A program made the position numbers and the translations under genes. Shown here piece after piece: positions 52,785-61,399 of a stretch of DNA of 64,000 nt. The DNA is from Saprospiraceae bacterium (GTDB lineage Bacteria > Bacteroidota > Bacteroidia > Chitinophagales > Saprospiraceae). The notes beneath the pieces are model-generated. The model saw only the letters and a program-made list of their open reading frames with translations. It ran no database searches and had not been told where the DNA came from. How positions within the stretch are numbered: position 1 is the first letter of the stretch; the number at the start of each line of letters is the position of its first letter. The stretch lies in the NCBI GenBank assembly GCA_021739645.1, contig JAIPBL010000004.1, forward strand, positions 99,549 to 163,548, read 5' to 3'.

Positions 52785-54080
52785 CTAAAAGTGACGCTCG
52801 TAATAATCCACAACTCGGTCATCAGTCAAAATATCGGAATGCTTTAGTTTTTGCATCAAAACAATGCCCTCCAAGGTTCTACAGCGGCTCAATGCCACAT
52901 AAGTCTGTCCATGCTCAAACGCTCCTTTATCCATATCAATTATCACCTTGTCAAAAGTTTTTCCCTGTGACTTGTGGATGGTGACTGCCCAAGCTAGCCG
53001 AAGGGGGAACTGCTCAAAAGTCCCAATCACCTCTGTCTCAACCTCGTAGGGGTCTTCCTTCCCAGGGCGGTAGCGGATGATCTCCCATTTCACGGGCACC
53101 ACCGTGATGACCTTTGGACCGCCAGTTTCGTCAGTGAACACCTTGATGCCTTCCCCGTCAAAGGCAGTTACCTTGCCGATAGTGCCATTAACATAGTTGC
53201 TATCTGGGTCGTTTTTGATGAACATGACTTGGGCGCCTTCCTTCAGCCGAAGCTGCATTTCGGCAGGATATTGCCGAGGGTCAAAAGTCCCTTCCACCTT
53301 GGCGATGAACGATTGCTCCGGCGTATCCAGGTTGGAAAGCTCTCGCAAATTGATGCGGTCCACCTTGGCATTTCGGGGCGAGAGGGTGATGAACGACTGT
53401 TCTGCTTCAAAATTTGGTTGGTAGCGTTGGTTGAGGTCGTCGAGGTCTTCCCAGTCCACCGTGTTGTGACGTACAGCTTCCAAAAGACGCAGGAAATGGC
53501 GGTGCTCTTGGCGGTAAACCTTTCGCAACTCCATTTTTTCAAACTCAAAATCACACAGCACATTTGCCGAAAAAAAATAGGGCGTCTCGTAGGCCATTTC
53601 AAACAGCCGCTTTTCTTCCTCGCTGGCGATGACTGGTGGCAATTGAAACAAGTCACCAATGAAAACCATCTGAACCCCACCGAATGGCATTGGGTTGTCC
53701 CGATTCAGGCGAAGAGAACGGTCCATGGCATCGAGGAGGTCGGCACGCACCATGCTAATTTCATCAATCACCATCACCTCAATCCGCTTGAACCATTTTT
53801 TGTTGAAATGCTTCGTGATGTCCTTTGCCTGAATCAGCCTTGGTGGAAAACCGAAAAACGAATGGATGGTTTGTCCCTGAACGTTCAGTGCTGCAATGCC
53901 AGTTGGGGCGAGCACCACCATTTTCTTGCGGGTGGTACTGCGAAAAAGTTGCAACAGCGTGGACTTGCCCGTACCCGCCTTGCCCGTCAGGAACAGGCTC
54001 TGGTCGGTCTTCTCCAACACGTCCAATGCGTATTTGAAGCCGTCGTTCAGTTCGAGTGGTGCTTTGTTGATGAGGGACAT
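52785..54080 (-). CDS. Pif1/RecD2-like DNA helicase
   Basis: 431 residues, a superfamily 1B helicase. Walker A GKAGTGKST (33-41), motif Ia LAPTGIAALNVQGQTIHSFF, Walker B VMVIDEISMVRADLLD, motif III VQMVFIGDLFQLPPV, a UvrD_C_2-type end with AWAVTIHKSQGKTFDKVIIDM and YVALSRCRTLEGIVL. It is the typical short PIF1-like protein of Bacteroidota, likely acting on forks or G-quadruplexes. Confidence 0.92.
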   Translation of the reverse strand: MSLINKAPLELNDGFKYALDVLEKTDQSLFLTGKAGTGKSTLLQLFRSTTRKKMVVLAPTGIAALNVQGQTIHSFFGFPPRLIQAKDITKHFNKKWFKRIEVMVIDEISMVRADLLDAMDRSLRLNRDNPMPFGGVQMVFIGDLFQLPPVIASEEEKRLFEMAYETPYFFSANVLCDFEFEKMELRKVYRQEHRHFLRLLEAVRHNTVDWEDLDDLNQRYQPNFEAEQSFITLSPRNAKVDRINLRELSNLDTPEQSFIAKVEGTFDPRQYPAEMQLRLKEGAQVMFIKNDPDSNYVNGTIGKVTAFDGEGIKVFTDETGGPKVITVVPVKWEIIRYRPGKEDPYEVETEVIGTFEQFPLRLAWAVTIHKSQGKTFDKVIIDMDKGAFEHGQTYVALSRCRTLEGIVLMQKLKHSDILTDDRVVDYYERHF

Positions 54081-54144
54081 GGCCGCCGTGGTGGTTTCGG
54101 CAAAAATAGCTTTTTGGTAAGGAACAAGGTTGGAAAATGAAAAA

Positions 54145-54173
54145 GGCCTGTGGAAAATGGATTTCCGCAGGCT
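54145..54173 (-). terminator. Terminator of the CRTAC1-like operon
   Basis: Read on the minus strand, AGCCTGCGGAAA pairs with TTTCCACAGGCC (one G-T) and is followed by TTTTTCATTTT. It lies about 225 bases behind the stop of the first CRTAC1-like gene and in front of the helicase gene. Confidence 0.55.
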
Positions 54174-54291
54174 ATTTTAACAATGTTATCATCAAATGAG
54201 GCAGATGCAAGCATTTTCTCAATAAATGGCAACCATGTCTGCACCTGACCTCATGGGGTTGTAAACACCCGTCATTTTTAACCCCGGATTT

Positions 54292-54311
54292 CTCCCGATA
54301 GCTATCGGGAG
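54292..54311. repeat. Perfect 20-base palindrome
   Basis: CTCCCGATAGCTATCGGGAG is identical to its reverse complement. From memory, the CCCGATAGCTATCGGG core is frequent in many Bacteroidota genomes; its abundance in this genome cannot be tested here. Confidence 0.7.
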
Positions 54312-54397
54312 AGGCTATTCAAGTTCAAGCCCTTCAGGCTTGTTCCACTCTATTTGTCAAAGAACCTGAATTATTAAAAATTAATGATTCCTAGCGT

Positions 54398-57300
54398 TCA
54401 ATTTTTTGGTTTTTCCAACCCTAACACAACTGCCGTAGCGTTATTCCTAGCAAAAACAAAGAACGGATGCCCATTCACGGTTAAAGACCGAATTCGCCGA
54501 ACTTCTCCGTCAATCTTCTGGTCACCCAGCGTTGAAACGGTCATTTCCCCCTTTTTTGAAAAGGAAAGTACATTTCCGAAATTGGCATCGTAGCGGCCCA
54601 TTTCAATATTACATTCTAAAAAATTGCCTCCAAGCAATAATTCCATCCCACCGTCTCCATCTATGTCAGTGAGTTGAGCGGCATTTAGCGAAGAATATTG
54701 GAGTTCGTCAGGCAAAGGATGCGTCATGAATTTCCCACCACCAAGGTTTTCAAAATACATACTGGCAAACTCGTTGGCCTCCAATCTTACAGCATTTGAA
54801 AGGTTGTCGGGCCCCACGAGGTCGGCAGCACTGGCCTTCGCAAAGTCCTTGGCATACAGGAATTTTTTCTTCAATCCCGGCATTTGTTTGATAATCTCAG
54901 CATGGTTGGCAAACGGGGTTTCCTTTCCACCGAGGTAAAAAGTGAGCAATTGCTCAACCTGCTCGTTTTTGTCAAAATCAGCGACGTACATCCGCACAGG
55001 CTGCGATTCCGTTGGGTGGAAACGCCCGTTCATCCCAGTGTTTCCTGCTAAAATGTCCATGTCACCGTCGCCGTCGAAATCGTACGGAAGTGCAAAGTTC
55101 CACCAGCCAGTAGCAATTTCGGATTTCGGATTTCGGATTTCGGATTTGGTAAGCGACTTTCCATCATTGTAAAAAACAGTGAGTGGCCCCCACTCCATTG
55201 CCAGCAACAGGTCAAGATTGCCATTTCCATCAAGATCAGCCCAGGTGGCGTTTTTCACCAACCCCACTTCCCCAAGACCCGGAGCAAGTATTTCCGATAT
55301 GTTTTCAAACTCGCCATTGCCCTTGTTGCGCAGCAAAACAGACTCGGGCGTTAGCCCATAATTCCAAGGCAAAGCACGTGCGCCGAAGAAAATATCCGGC
55401 AGGCCGTCTTTGTCAAAATCGCCCACCGTGGCACATGCCGCAGTCATGTAAACTTCAGGAAAATCAAAGCGTTTGAAGTTTCCGTTTCCATCATTCCGGT
55501 ACCAACGCTGCTTCATTGCCTCATCTTTGCCCCTGAACTCATTGCCGCCAGCGGCTACGATGAGGTCTTGGTCGCCGTCGTTGTCGAGGTCGGCAAACGT
55601 AGCATCCACATCCTCAAAAAGGCTGTCGGCGAGGATGGCCACGGGCGTTCTTTCAATAAAAACACCCTGTTTGGTTTGTAAGAAAAGGGCGCTTGGCAAC
55701 CGTTTTGCACCGCCAAAAAACACATCGTCTAGGCCATCGCCATTGGCATCTCCGATGGCTATGGCTGGCCCCTCTGCCGAAACCATCTGAGGAATCAGTC
55801 CCTCCCGGTTGAACTCCACGAAGGGGTTTTCCTTGTGGAGGAAATTGAGGCCCAACTGGGAAGTAGCATCCTTGAATTGAAATGGCGAAGCAGCTTTTTC
55901 CGACAATATTCTAAAATCAAAAATTGGCAGCCCAGCCTTCCAGGCGATGTCAAAAGTCGAATTGTAACGGAACCCTTCGAGGCGCTGGCAACTACGGTCT
56001 GGCCAAATCAGCACCACAGAATCCACCGTTGAAGTATCCCCAATCCCAATATGCAATGGGCCGATCATGCTCGATTGGAATCCCCTGACGGCGTAATTTT
56101 CGTAAACAATTTTCTCTTGCTTTTTGAACACAACCGCCCTCGCTCCGATGGCATTGATATTGGCGGCAGAACCTTTAAGGTTGATTTTCAGGTAGTTATG
56201 GTTGGCTTTATTTTTTTCGTTGGCTAAATTTTGGTACACGAAAGGCTCGTCCTCGATGTTATTTGTCACAATGTCAAGGTCGCCGTCATTGTCAAGGTCA
56301 GCGTAGATGGAGCCATTGGAATAGCTTGTGGCGCTACCTGAAATCTGATTGCCGATGTCCTCAAACTTCACGCCACCAGACTTCTGAGTCGGGGTGATAT
56401 TCTTAAAAAACTTGTTGGGAAGTTTGATTCTTGGCATTCGTTCCACAACCGCTAAGTCAGCAGATTCCAGACTGTCCACAAACTGATACTTCTTGTTTTT
56501 TTCATCGCTGGCCATGAACTGGGTGTAGTCAATGTCATTCATGCGGCGGGGGATTCCGTTGCCGATGAACAGGTCCTTGTAGCCGTCTTGGTCGAAGTCC
56601 ATGAACAAAGGCGCCCATGACCAGTCGGTGGCGAACACTCCAGCGAAATCAGAAATTTCAGAAAAATAGGGGTTTGGGATATTTGATGGCGAGGCAGCGT
56701 TTTGGCCCTTCTCCAACCCAAGATTCAATTGCAAATTGTTATGGGCGAACTGCGCATTGTAACCAAAGCCAAGCTTAAACTGAAAAATGGCATAACTCTC
56801 CTCACCCAGCGAACTGCGAAGGATGAATGGGTCTTCAGGCATCATATCGAGCGAGATGATATCGTCCCAGCCATCGTTGTTCGTATCGGCACAGTCCACA
56901 CCCATCGAATAGCGGCTGGTGTGCTGCATCGCCTCCGTCAGCACTTCTTTGAAGGTGCCATCGTGCTGGTTGATGTAGAGGTAATCGTTCTCATGGAAAT
57001 CATTGCCGATGTAAATATCCGGCCAGCCGTCATTGTTCACATCGCCCGTGACCACGCCGAGGCCATATCCGACCACGGTGCTATTGATGCCAGCTTCCAT
57101 TGTCACTTCCGTGAACTTGTCGCCGTCGTTCCTCATCAGCTTGTCCCCAGCCAATGGGTGCTGCTTCCCCAAGAATTCTTTGCGCTGTCCAAAGGTGCCG
57201 TTTTGGTGGAGTGAATGGTTGAGTTGGTACATGTCCAGGTCACCATCCATATCGTAGTCAAAGAAGGTGGCCTGTGTTCCAAACCCTTGTAAATCAAGGC

Positions 57301-57808
57301 CATAGCGGATGGCGAGGTCTTCAAAAATCGGGATGCCGTTCTCTATTTTTTGACAAATCCAAAGTTCATTTTGTCCCTTGACGTTTTTATAGTTCCCTAC
57401 CCCGTTCACGTAAATATCGAGCATCCCATCGTTGTTGATATCAACGACCGAGGCGCCGGTTTGCCATTTTGGCAACCCATAATTTTCGGCCAAACCAGCC
57501 TGCTCGGTTGCGTCCTTGAACTTGAGTTTGCCCTCGTTGAGGAATAGTTTGTTCTGCCCCTGGTTGCTGGTAAAGTAAAGGTCAACCAACCCGTCATTGT
57601 TAAAGTCACCTGCCGACAGCCCACCTCCGTTAAAAAAATACATGTACGAGAGCACGTTGAACTCGCCATTTTGGACAGGGTTGTTCAAAAAATCAAGCCC
57701 GGTTACTGACTTGCGCAGCAGCTTAAATTGTGAGTCATCAGAAGCTCCATTTTGGCAGCTAAAAAAACAAGCTGCTGCCATCAGCATAAAAATCACGCTA
57801 CTTTTCAT
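54398..57808 (-). CDS. CRTAC1-like FG-GAP/ASPIC-UnbV lipoprotein 1
   Basis: About 1136 residues from the ATG of MKSSVIF (a further 10 residues upstream are not needed). Lipoprotein signal (ACFFSC). It has many FG-GAP/VCBS calcium-binding repeats (D-x-D-x-D-G-x-x-D, for example DFNNDGLVDLYF, DYDMDGDLDMY, DLDNDGDLDIV) and one ASPIC/UnbV domain (AIGARAVVF to SVVLIWPDRS). It should form a beta-propeller on the cell surface. Inside the coding region four exact ATTTCGG heptamers (55116-55143) code for KSEIRNPKSEIA. It has the same order of domains as the next gene. Confidence 0.88.
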   Translation of the reverse strand: MKSSVIFMLMAAACFFSCQNGASDDSQFKLLRKSVTGLDFLNNPVQNGEFNVLSYMYFFNGGGLSAGDFNNDGLVDLYFTSNQGQNKLFLNEGKLKFKDATEQAGLAENYGLPKWQTGASVVDINNDGMLDIYVNGVGNYKNVKGQNELWICQKIENGIPIFEDLAIRYGLDLQGFGTQATFFDYDMDGDLDMYQLNHSLHQNGTFGQRKEFLGKQHPLAGDKLMRNDGDKFTEVTMEAGINSTVVGYGLGVVTGDVNNDGWPDIYIGNDFHENDYLYINQHDGTFKEVLTEAMQHTSRYSMGVDCADTNNDGWDDIISLDMMPEDPFILRSSLGEESYAIFQFKLGFGYNAQFAHNNLQLNLGLEKGQNAASPSNIPNPYFSEISDFAGVFATDWSWAPLFMDFDQDGYKDLFIGNGIPRRMNDIDYTQFMASDEKNKKYQFVDSLESADLAVVERMPRIKLPNKFFKNITPTQKSGGVKFEDIGNQISGSATSYSNGSIYADLDNDGDLDIVTNNIEDEPFVYQNLANEKNKANHNYLKINLKGSAANINAIGARAVVFKKQEKIVYENYAVRGFQSSMIGPLHIGIGDTSTVDSVVLIWPDRSCQRLEGFRYNSTFDIAWKAGLPIFDFRILSEKAASPFQFKDATSQLGLNFLHKENPFVEFNREGLIPQMVSAEGPAIAIGDANGDGLDDVFFGGAKRLPSALFLQTKQGVFIERTPVAILADSLFEDVDATFADLDNDGDQDLIVAAGGNEFRGKDEAMKQRWYRNDGNGNFKRFDFPEVYMTAACATVGDFDKDGLPDIFFGARALPWNYGLTPESVLLRNKGNGEFENISEILAPGLGEVGLVKNATWADLDGNGNLDLLLAMEWGPLTVFYNDGKSLTKSEIRNPKSEIATGWWNFALPYDFDGDGDMDILAGNTGMNGRFHPTESQPVRMYVADFDKNEQVEQLLTFYLGGKETPFANHAEIIKQMPGLKKKFLYAKDFAKASAADLVGPDNLSNAVRLEANEFASMYFENLGGGKFMTHPLPDELQYSSLNAAQLTDIDGDGGMELLLGGNFLECNIEMGRYDANFGNVLSFSKKGEMTVSTLGDQKIDGEVRRIRSLTVNGHPFFVFARNNATAVVLGLEKPKN
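55116..55149. repeat. Heptamer array inside a coding region
   Basis: ATTTCGG is repeated four times without change (55116-55143) and followed by a partial copy, ATTTGG. The run keeps the frame. The same ATTTCGGATT word occurs in the nuoA-nuoB spacer. Confidence 0.85.
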
Positions 57809-57834
57809 GTTTGTCTTTTGCTTAGAATTAGGTC

Positions 57835-60800
57835 TCAATTATTAGGTTGTTTCACAAAACTGAACATCCTTGGCTTTTTCCCATTAATTAACACAACTAA
57901 ATGCTTTCCGTTTTTGGCCTTTATTTCCAATACCTGCTTCACATCTCCCCGGACGAAAAAACCCGAAGCCCGGTTTTCCACCCATTCAAAATCCCCGCCA
58001 CCCCGATTTAGCAAAACATGCCCAAAACTGGCATCCAGTTTTGAAAACTGGGGCATAAAGCCCGCATCATTGCCGCCGAGCACCAAGTCAGGTTGCCCGT
58101 CCCCGTTGAGGTCAGTGATTTCGATGGTATTTACACACGAAAACTGAACCTCCTTTGGCAGTGGCATTATTTTAAATTTGCCGTTGCCCTCGTTGATTGC
58201 CACTGCCGATTGGAAGTAGTTGGCTTGCATGACGACGGCTTGCTTCAGCGCCTCTGCCGGGATGAGTTCTTGAATGGATTTTTTGGCGTATTCCGAGTGG
58301 CGCAGGTTCTCTTTTTTCAAACCGGGCAACTGGGCGGTGAGTTCTTTTTTCATCGGAATGGGCATGTCCTTCCCGCCGATGCTGCGGGTCATGATTTTTT
58401 CCAACATGCCGTTCGAGTCAAAATCGCCCACCCAAAGCTTGGCGGGCTTTTCCTTCGAGGCGGTGAAATAGAAGTTCTCGCCCCGGTTGCCCAGCACGAG
58501 GTCTTGGTCGCCATCCCCATCGAGGTCAGCGGCTTTGACGGCGTACCACCAGCCGGAGTAGTCCCGGAGGTCAATTTTTGTCAAATGCAGACCGTTTTTC
58601 ACCTCAAAAACCATCGGATTTCGCCACTCGCCGACGATAACCAACTCAGGAGCAGCATCGCCAATCAGGTTTGTGAGCGTGGCATCCGTGACCATGCCAA
58701 GCCGCAGCAGGTCTGGGCAGCGGCTTTTCACCACATCCTGAAACTGGCCTTTCCCATTGTTTTCATACAAAAAATGCCTCGCTGGTGTGCCATAAACCCC
58801 CGGCACACAACGGCTTCCGACAAACAAATCAAGGTCGCCATCACCATCATAATCAAGCGGAATGGCTACGGCAGTATTCATGCCGTTGCTCGATAGGGCT
58901 TTTTCATCTACGGTAAAATGCCCTTTGCCATCGTTGATGTACAGCCGGTCGGCCATGAAGCGAGAGTTGGGTGGTTCCTGGTTGCCGCCGCTGCCCACGA
59001 AAAGGTCCTGGTCGCCGTCGCCATCGGCATCGAAAAAGCTGGCAGCAGTGTCCTCGTAGGTTGAGTCTCGGTCGAAGGTCGGGCGGTCACTTTGGGTGAA
59101 ACCCCCAGCCGCATTTTGCAGGTAAAGCTGCCCAGGTTGCCCTTTCGCACCGCCGATAAAAATGTCGTCTCGACCATCGCCGTTCACATCAGCAACTGCA
59201 CCACGTGGGCCTTCCCTCGACACCATTCTGAAGCTGAGACCCTCGTTGTAAAAATCAACATAGCCGTCTTCTTGGTGCTCCGCAAAGCTGCTCGGCACTT
59301 CTTCCAATATCCTTTTTTCTTTGGGTGAAAAATCGTACAAATTGCCCGCAACGGTGTCGGTGGCCTGCGCCCAATCCACAAACAGTGTAGTATCTGAAGG
59401 CGGATTTAGTAGGACGGACTCGGTGCGGTCGGGCCAGATAACCACCAGCGAATCAATCGCAGTCAATTGGCCCAGCCCGAACACCATTTTATAATCCACC
59501 GACGACTGGAAACCCCGGCTCGGCACCAGTTGAAAATTCAATTGTTCGCCGCCCCGGTACACGTTCACCATGGAGCCGATGGCAAAGGTGTTTTGGCCTT
59601 TGCCTTTTAACTGAATGGAGAGGAAGTGATTTTTGAGCTTTTCGTTAGCATGGTTTTGATAGACAAGGGCTTCTTGGTTCACGTTGTTGACGACGAGGTC
59701 AAGGTCGCCATCATTGTCGAGGTCGGCGTAGGCAGCGCCATTGGAAAAAGTAGGTGTCGAGAAGCCCCACTTTGCGCCAGCATCCTCGAAAGTCAGGTCG
59801 CCCCGGTTTCGGAATGCCTTGTTGGCGATGGGGACAGAAGGCATGTTTTCCACCACCTTGCCCATTTCCTCTTTTTTGCCGGTGAGCGCCATTTTTTGCA
59901 TCACATCGTTGGCAAAAAAGTCAATGAAATCCTGGTCTATCACGTCCCTGAAAATACCGTTGCAGACGTAAATATCCCGGTAGCCGTCGTTGTCCATGTC
60001 GAACATGAGCGCACCCCAGCTCCAGTCCGAAGCAGCTACCCCGGAGAAATGGGCAATTTCACTGAAAGTCTTGTCCTTGTTGTTCAGTTGGAGGCAGTTC
60101 TGCATGTACTGGTGGTAAAAACCCCGGTCGAGCTTGAGTTGATAGACATTGTAATTTTCAAACATGGTGAGTGACTTCAGGCGGGTTTCATCGCCTGGGA
60201 GCATCTCGGTGGTGAATATTTCGGGGAACCCGTCGTTGTTGATGTCCGCCATGTCTGCACCCATCGAGGCTTGGCTGAGGTGTTCTGTCCAATCCTCTAT
60301 TTCTTCCTTGAACGTGCGTTCACCCCCCTTGCCCCCCTGAAGTGGGGTATTGATGTAGAGGTAATCCCGCTCAAAAAAGTCGTTGGAAATGTAGAGGTCG
60401 GGCCAACGGTCCCCGTTCACATCCCCCACCGTGACGCCGAGACCAAAACCGATGAGCGAACCAAAAATGCCGGCCTCCTTGCTCACATCGGTGAACCCCC
60501 CTTTTGTCCCCCCTGAAGGGGGGATAGCATCGTTGCGAAGCAATTTATCGCCCCCACCTTTCAGAAAGTCGGCCACAGGCCAATCCTTGGCATACATTTC
60601 CCGGTTGTTGCTGTAATTTAGGGTGTTGACGGGCATGAAACTGTTGTTCAAAATATAGCAGTCGAGGTCGCCGTCGAGGTCATAATCGAAGAAGGCAGCG
60701 TGGGTGGTGTAGCCGCTTTCGTCGAGGTTGTAGTCAGCGGCCTTCTCCGTGAAGGTGAGGTCATGGTTGTTGATAAACAATTCGTTTCGATGGTCGTCGC

Positions 60801-61212
60801 CCTTGAAGTAGCCTGCGTTGCAAACATAGATGTCGAGCCAGCCGTCCGCATTAATGTCCACCATGACGACACCGGTGCTCCACGCCTTTGTGCCCTTGGT
60901 GCCCGATTTTTCAGTGATGTCTTCAAACTGGAAGTCTCCCTTGTTGAGGTAGAGTTTGTTGTCGCCCATGTTGGCGGTGAGGAACACATCGGTGAGTCCG
61001 TCATTGTTGATGTCGCCGAGGGCGACGCCACCGCCGTTGAAGAAGTTTCGGTACTTGAAAATATTGAGTTCCTCCGTATTCTCGACTTTGTTCAAAAAGT
61101 TGATACCCGATATTTTTGAAGGAACCTGTTCAAACAATGGTGAGTTTGTCAAATCCGAATTGCATGAGAAGAAAAACAAAATTACCAATAGAAGAAGAAT
61201 GCTATGCCGCAT
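57835..61212 (-). CDS. CRTAC1-like FG-GAP/ASPIC-UnbV lipoprotein 2
   Basis: 1125 residues. Lipoprotein signal (FFFSC), then FG-GAP repeats (DINNDGLTDVFL, DYDLDGDLDCY, DLDNDGDLDLV and others) and one ASPIC/UnbV domain (AIGSMVNVY to SLVVIWPDRT). It is a clear paralogue of the neighbouring gene and the two overlap by no more than a few bases, so they are translated from one mRNA. Two C-rich palindromic segments (60323-60347 and 60496-60523) lie inside it in frame. Confidence 0.88.
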   Translation of the reverse strand: MRHSILLLLVILFFFSCNSDLTNSPLFEQVPSKISGINFLNKVENTEELNIFKYRNFFNGGGVALGDINNDGLTDVFLTANMGDNKLYLNKGDFQFEDITEKSGTKGTKAWSTGVVMVDINADGWLDIYVCNAGYFKGDDHRNELFINNHDLTFTEKAADYNLDESGYTTHAAFFDYDLDGDLDCYILNNSFMPVNTLNYSNNREMYAKDWPVADFLKGGGDKLLRNDAIPPSGGTKGGFTDVSKEAGIFGSLIGFGLGVTVGDVNGDRWPDLYISNDFFERDYLYINTPLQGGKGGERTFKEEIEDWTEHLSQASMGADMADINNDGFPEIFTTEMLPGDETRLKSLTMFENYNVYQLKLDRGFYHQYMQNCLQLNNKDKTFSEIAHFSGVAASDWSWGALMFDMDNDGYRDIYVCNGIFRDVIDQDFIDFFANDVMQKMALTGKKEEMGKVVENMPSVPIANKAFRNRGDLTFEDAGAKWGFSTPTFSNGAAYADLDNDGDLDLVVNNVNQEALVYQNHANEKLKNHFLSIQLKGKGQNTFAIGSMVNVYRGGEQLNFQLVPSRGFQSSVDYKMVFGLGQLTAIDSLVVIWPDRTESVLLNPPSDTTLFVDWAQATDTVAGNLYDFSPKEKRILEEVPSSFAEHQEDGYVDFYNEGLSFRMVSREGPRGAVADVNGDGRDDIFIGGAKGQPGQLYLQNAAGGFTQSDRPTFDRDSTYEDTAASFFDADGDGDQDLFVGSGGNQEPPNSRFMADRLYINDGKGHFTVDEKALSSNGMNTAVAIPLDYDGDGDLDLFVGSRCVPGVYGTPARHFLYENNGKGQFQDVVKSRCPDLLRLGMVTDATLTNLIGDAAPELVIVGEWRNPMVFEVKNGLHLTKIDLRDYSGWWYAVKAADLDGDGDQDLVLGNRGENFYFTASKEKPAKLWVGDFDSNGMLEKIMTRSIGGKDMPIPMKKELTAQLPGLKKENLRHSEYAKKSIQELIPAEALKQAVVMQANYFQSAVAINEGNGKFKIMPLPKEVQFSCVNTIEITDLNGDGQPDLVLGGNDAGFMPQFSKLDASFGHVLLNRGGGDFEWVENRASGFFVRGDVKQVLEIKAKNGKHLVVLINGKKPRMFSFVKQPNN
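60323..60347. repeat. C-rich repeat segment in frame, copy 1
   Basis: CCCCCCTTGCCCCCCTGAAG followed by TGGGG; the second C run can pair with the G run. In the protein it reads TPLQGGKGG. The paralogue lacks it at the same place. Confidence 0.7.
60496..60523. repeat. C-rich palindrome in frame, copy 2
   Basis: A run of C, TTTTGT, then CCCCCC-TGAA-GGGGGG (60508-60523), a perfect six-base stem with a tetraloop. In the protein it reads IPPSGGTKGG. It shares the CCCCCCTGAAG core with copy 1. Confidence 0.8.
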
Positions 61213-61242
61213 GTATTCAGTGTTTTCTCTTTAAAAAGTTGT

Positions 61243-61250
61243 CAAAAGTA
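61243..61250 (-). promoter_or_regulatory. Possible -7 element of the CRTAC1-like operon
   Basis: On the minus strand the bases read TACTTTTG, as in the candidate nuo element. The leader would be about 24 bases. No correctly spaced TTG was found, so confidence is low. Confidence 0.25.
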
Positions 61251-61399
61251 CAACTGTTTTAAGGCAAAACAGCAGGCTTTTTGCCTAAACTTGGCAAAGA
61301 TTGGCAAATTGCAACAGAAAATAGAATATAGATTCTGTGCCTGTTTTCACCAGCATTTTGTTGTATTTTTAGCCCAGTCATCCGATTTCAGCTAGATTC

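Larger units (their letters stand above)
54081..54397. other. Gene-free stretch with terminator and palindrome
   Basis: This 317-base spacer between the helicase gene and the end of the first CRTAC1-like gene carries a minus-strand terminator and a perfect 20-base palindrome, both listed separately. Nothing else was recognised. The palindrome is flanked by CCCTTCAGGCTTG, which may form a weak second hairpin. Confidence 0.5.

Noticed and set aside
53229..54140. 303-codon open frame on the plus strand
   Set aside because: It is antisense to the Pif1-like helicase, which has all its motifs.
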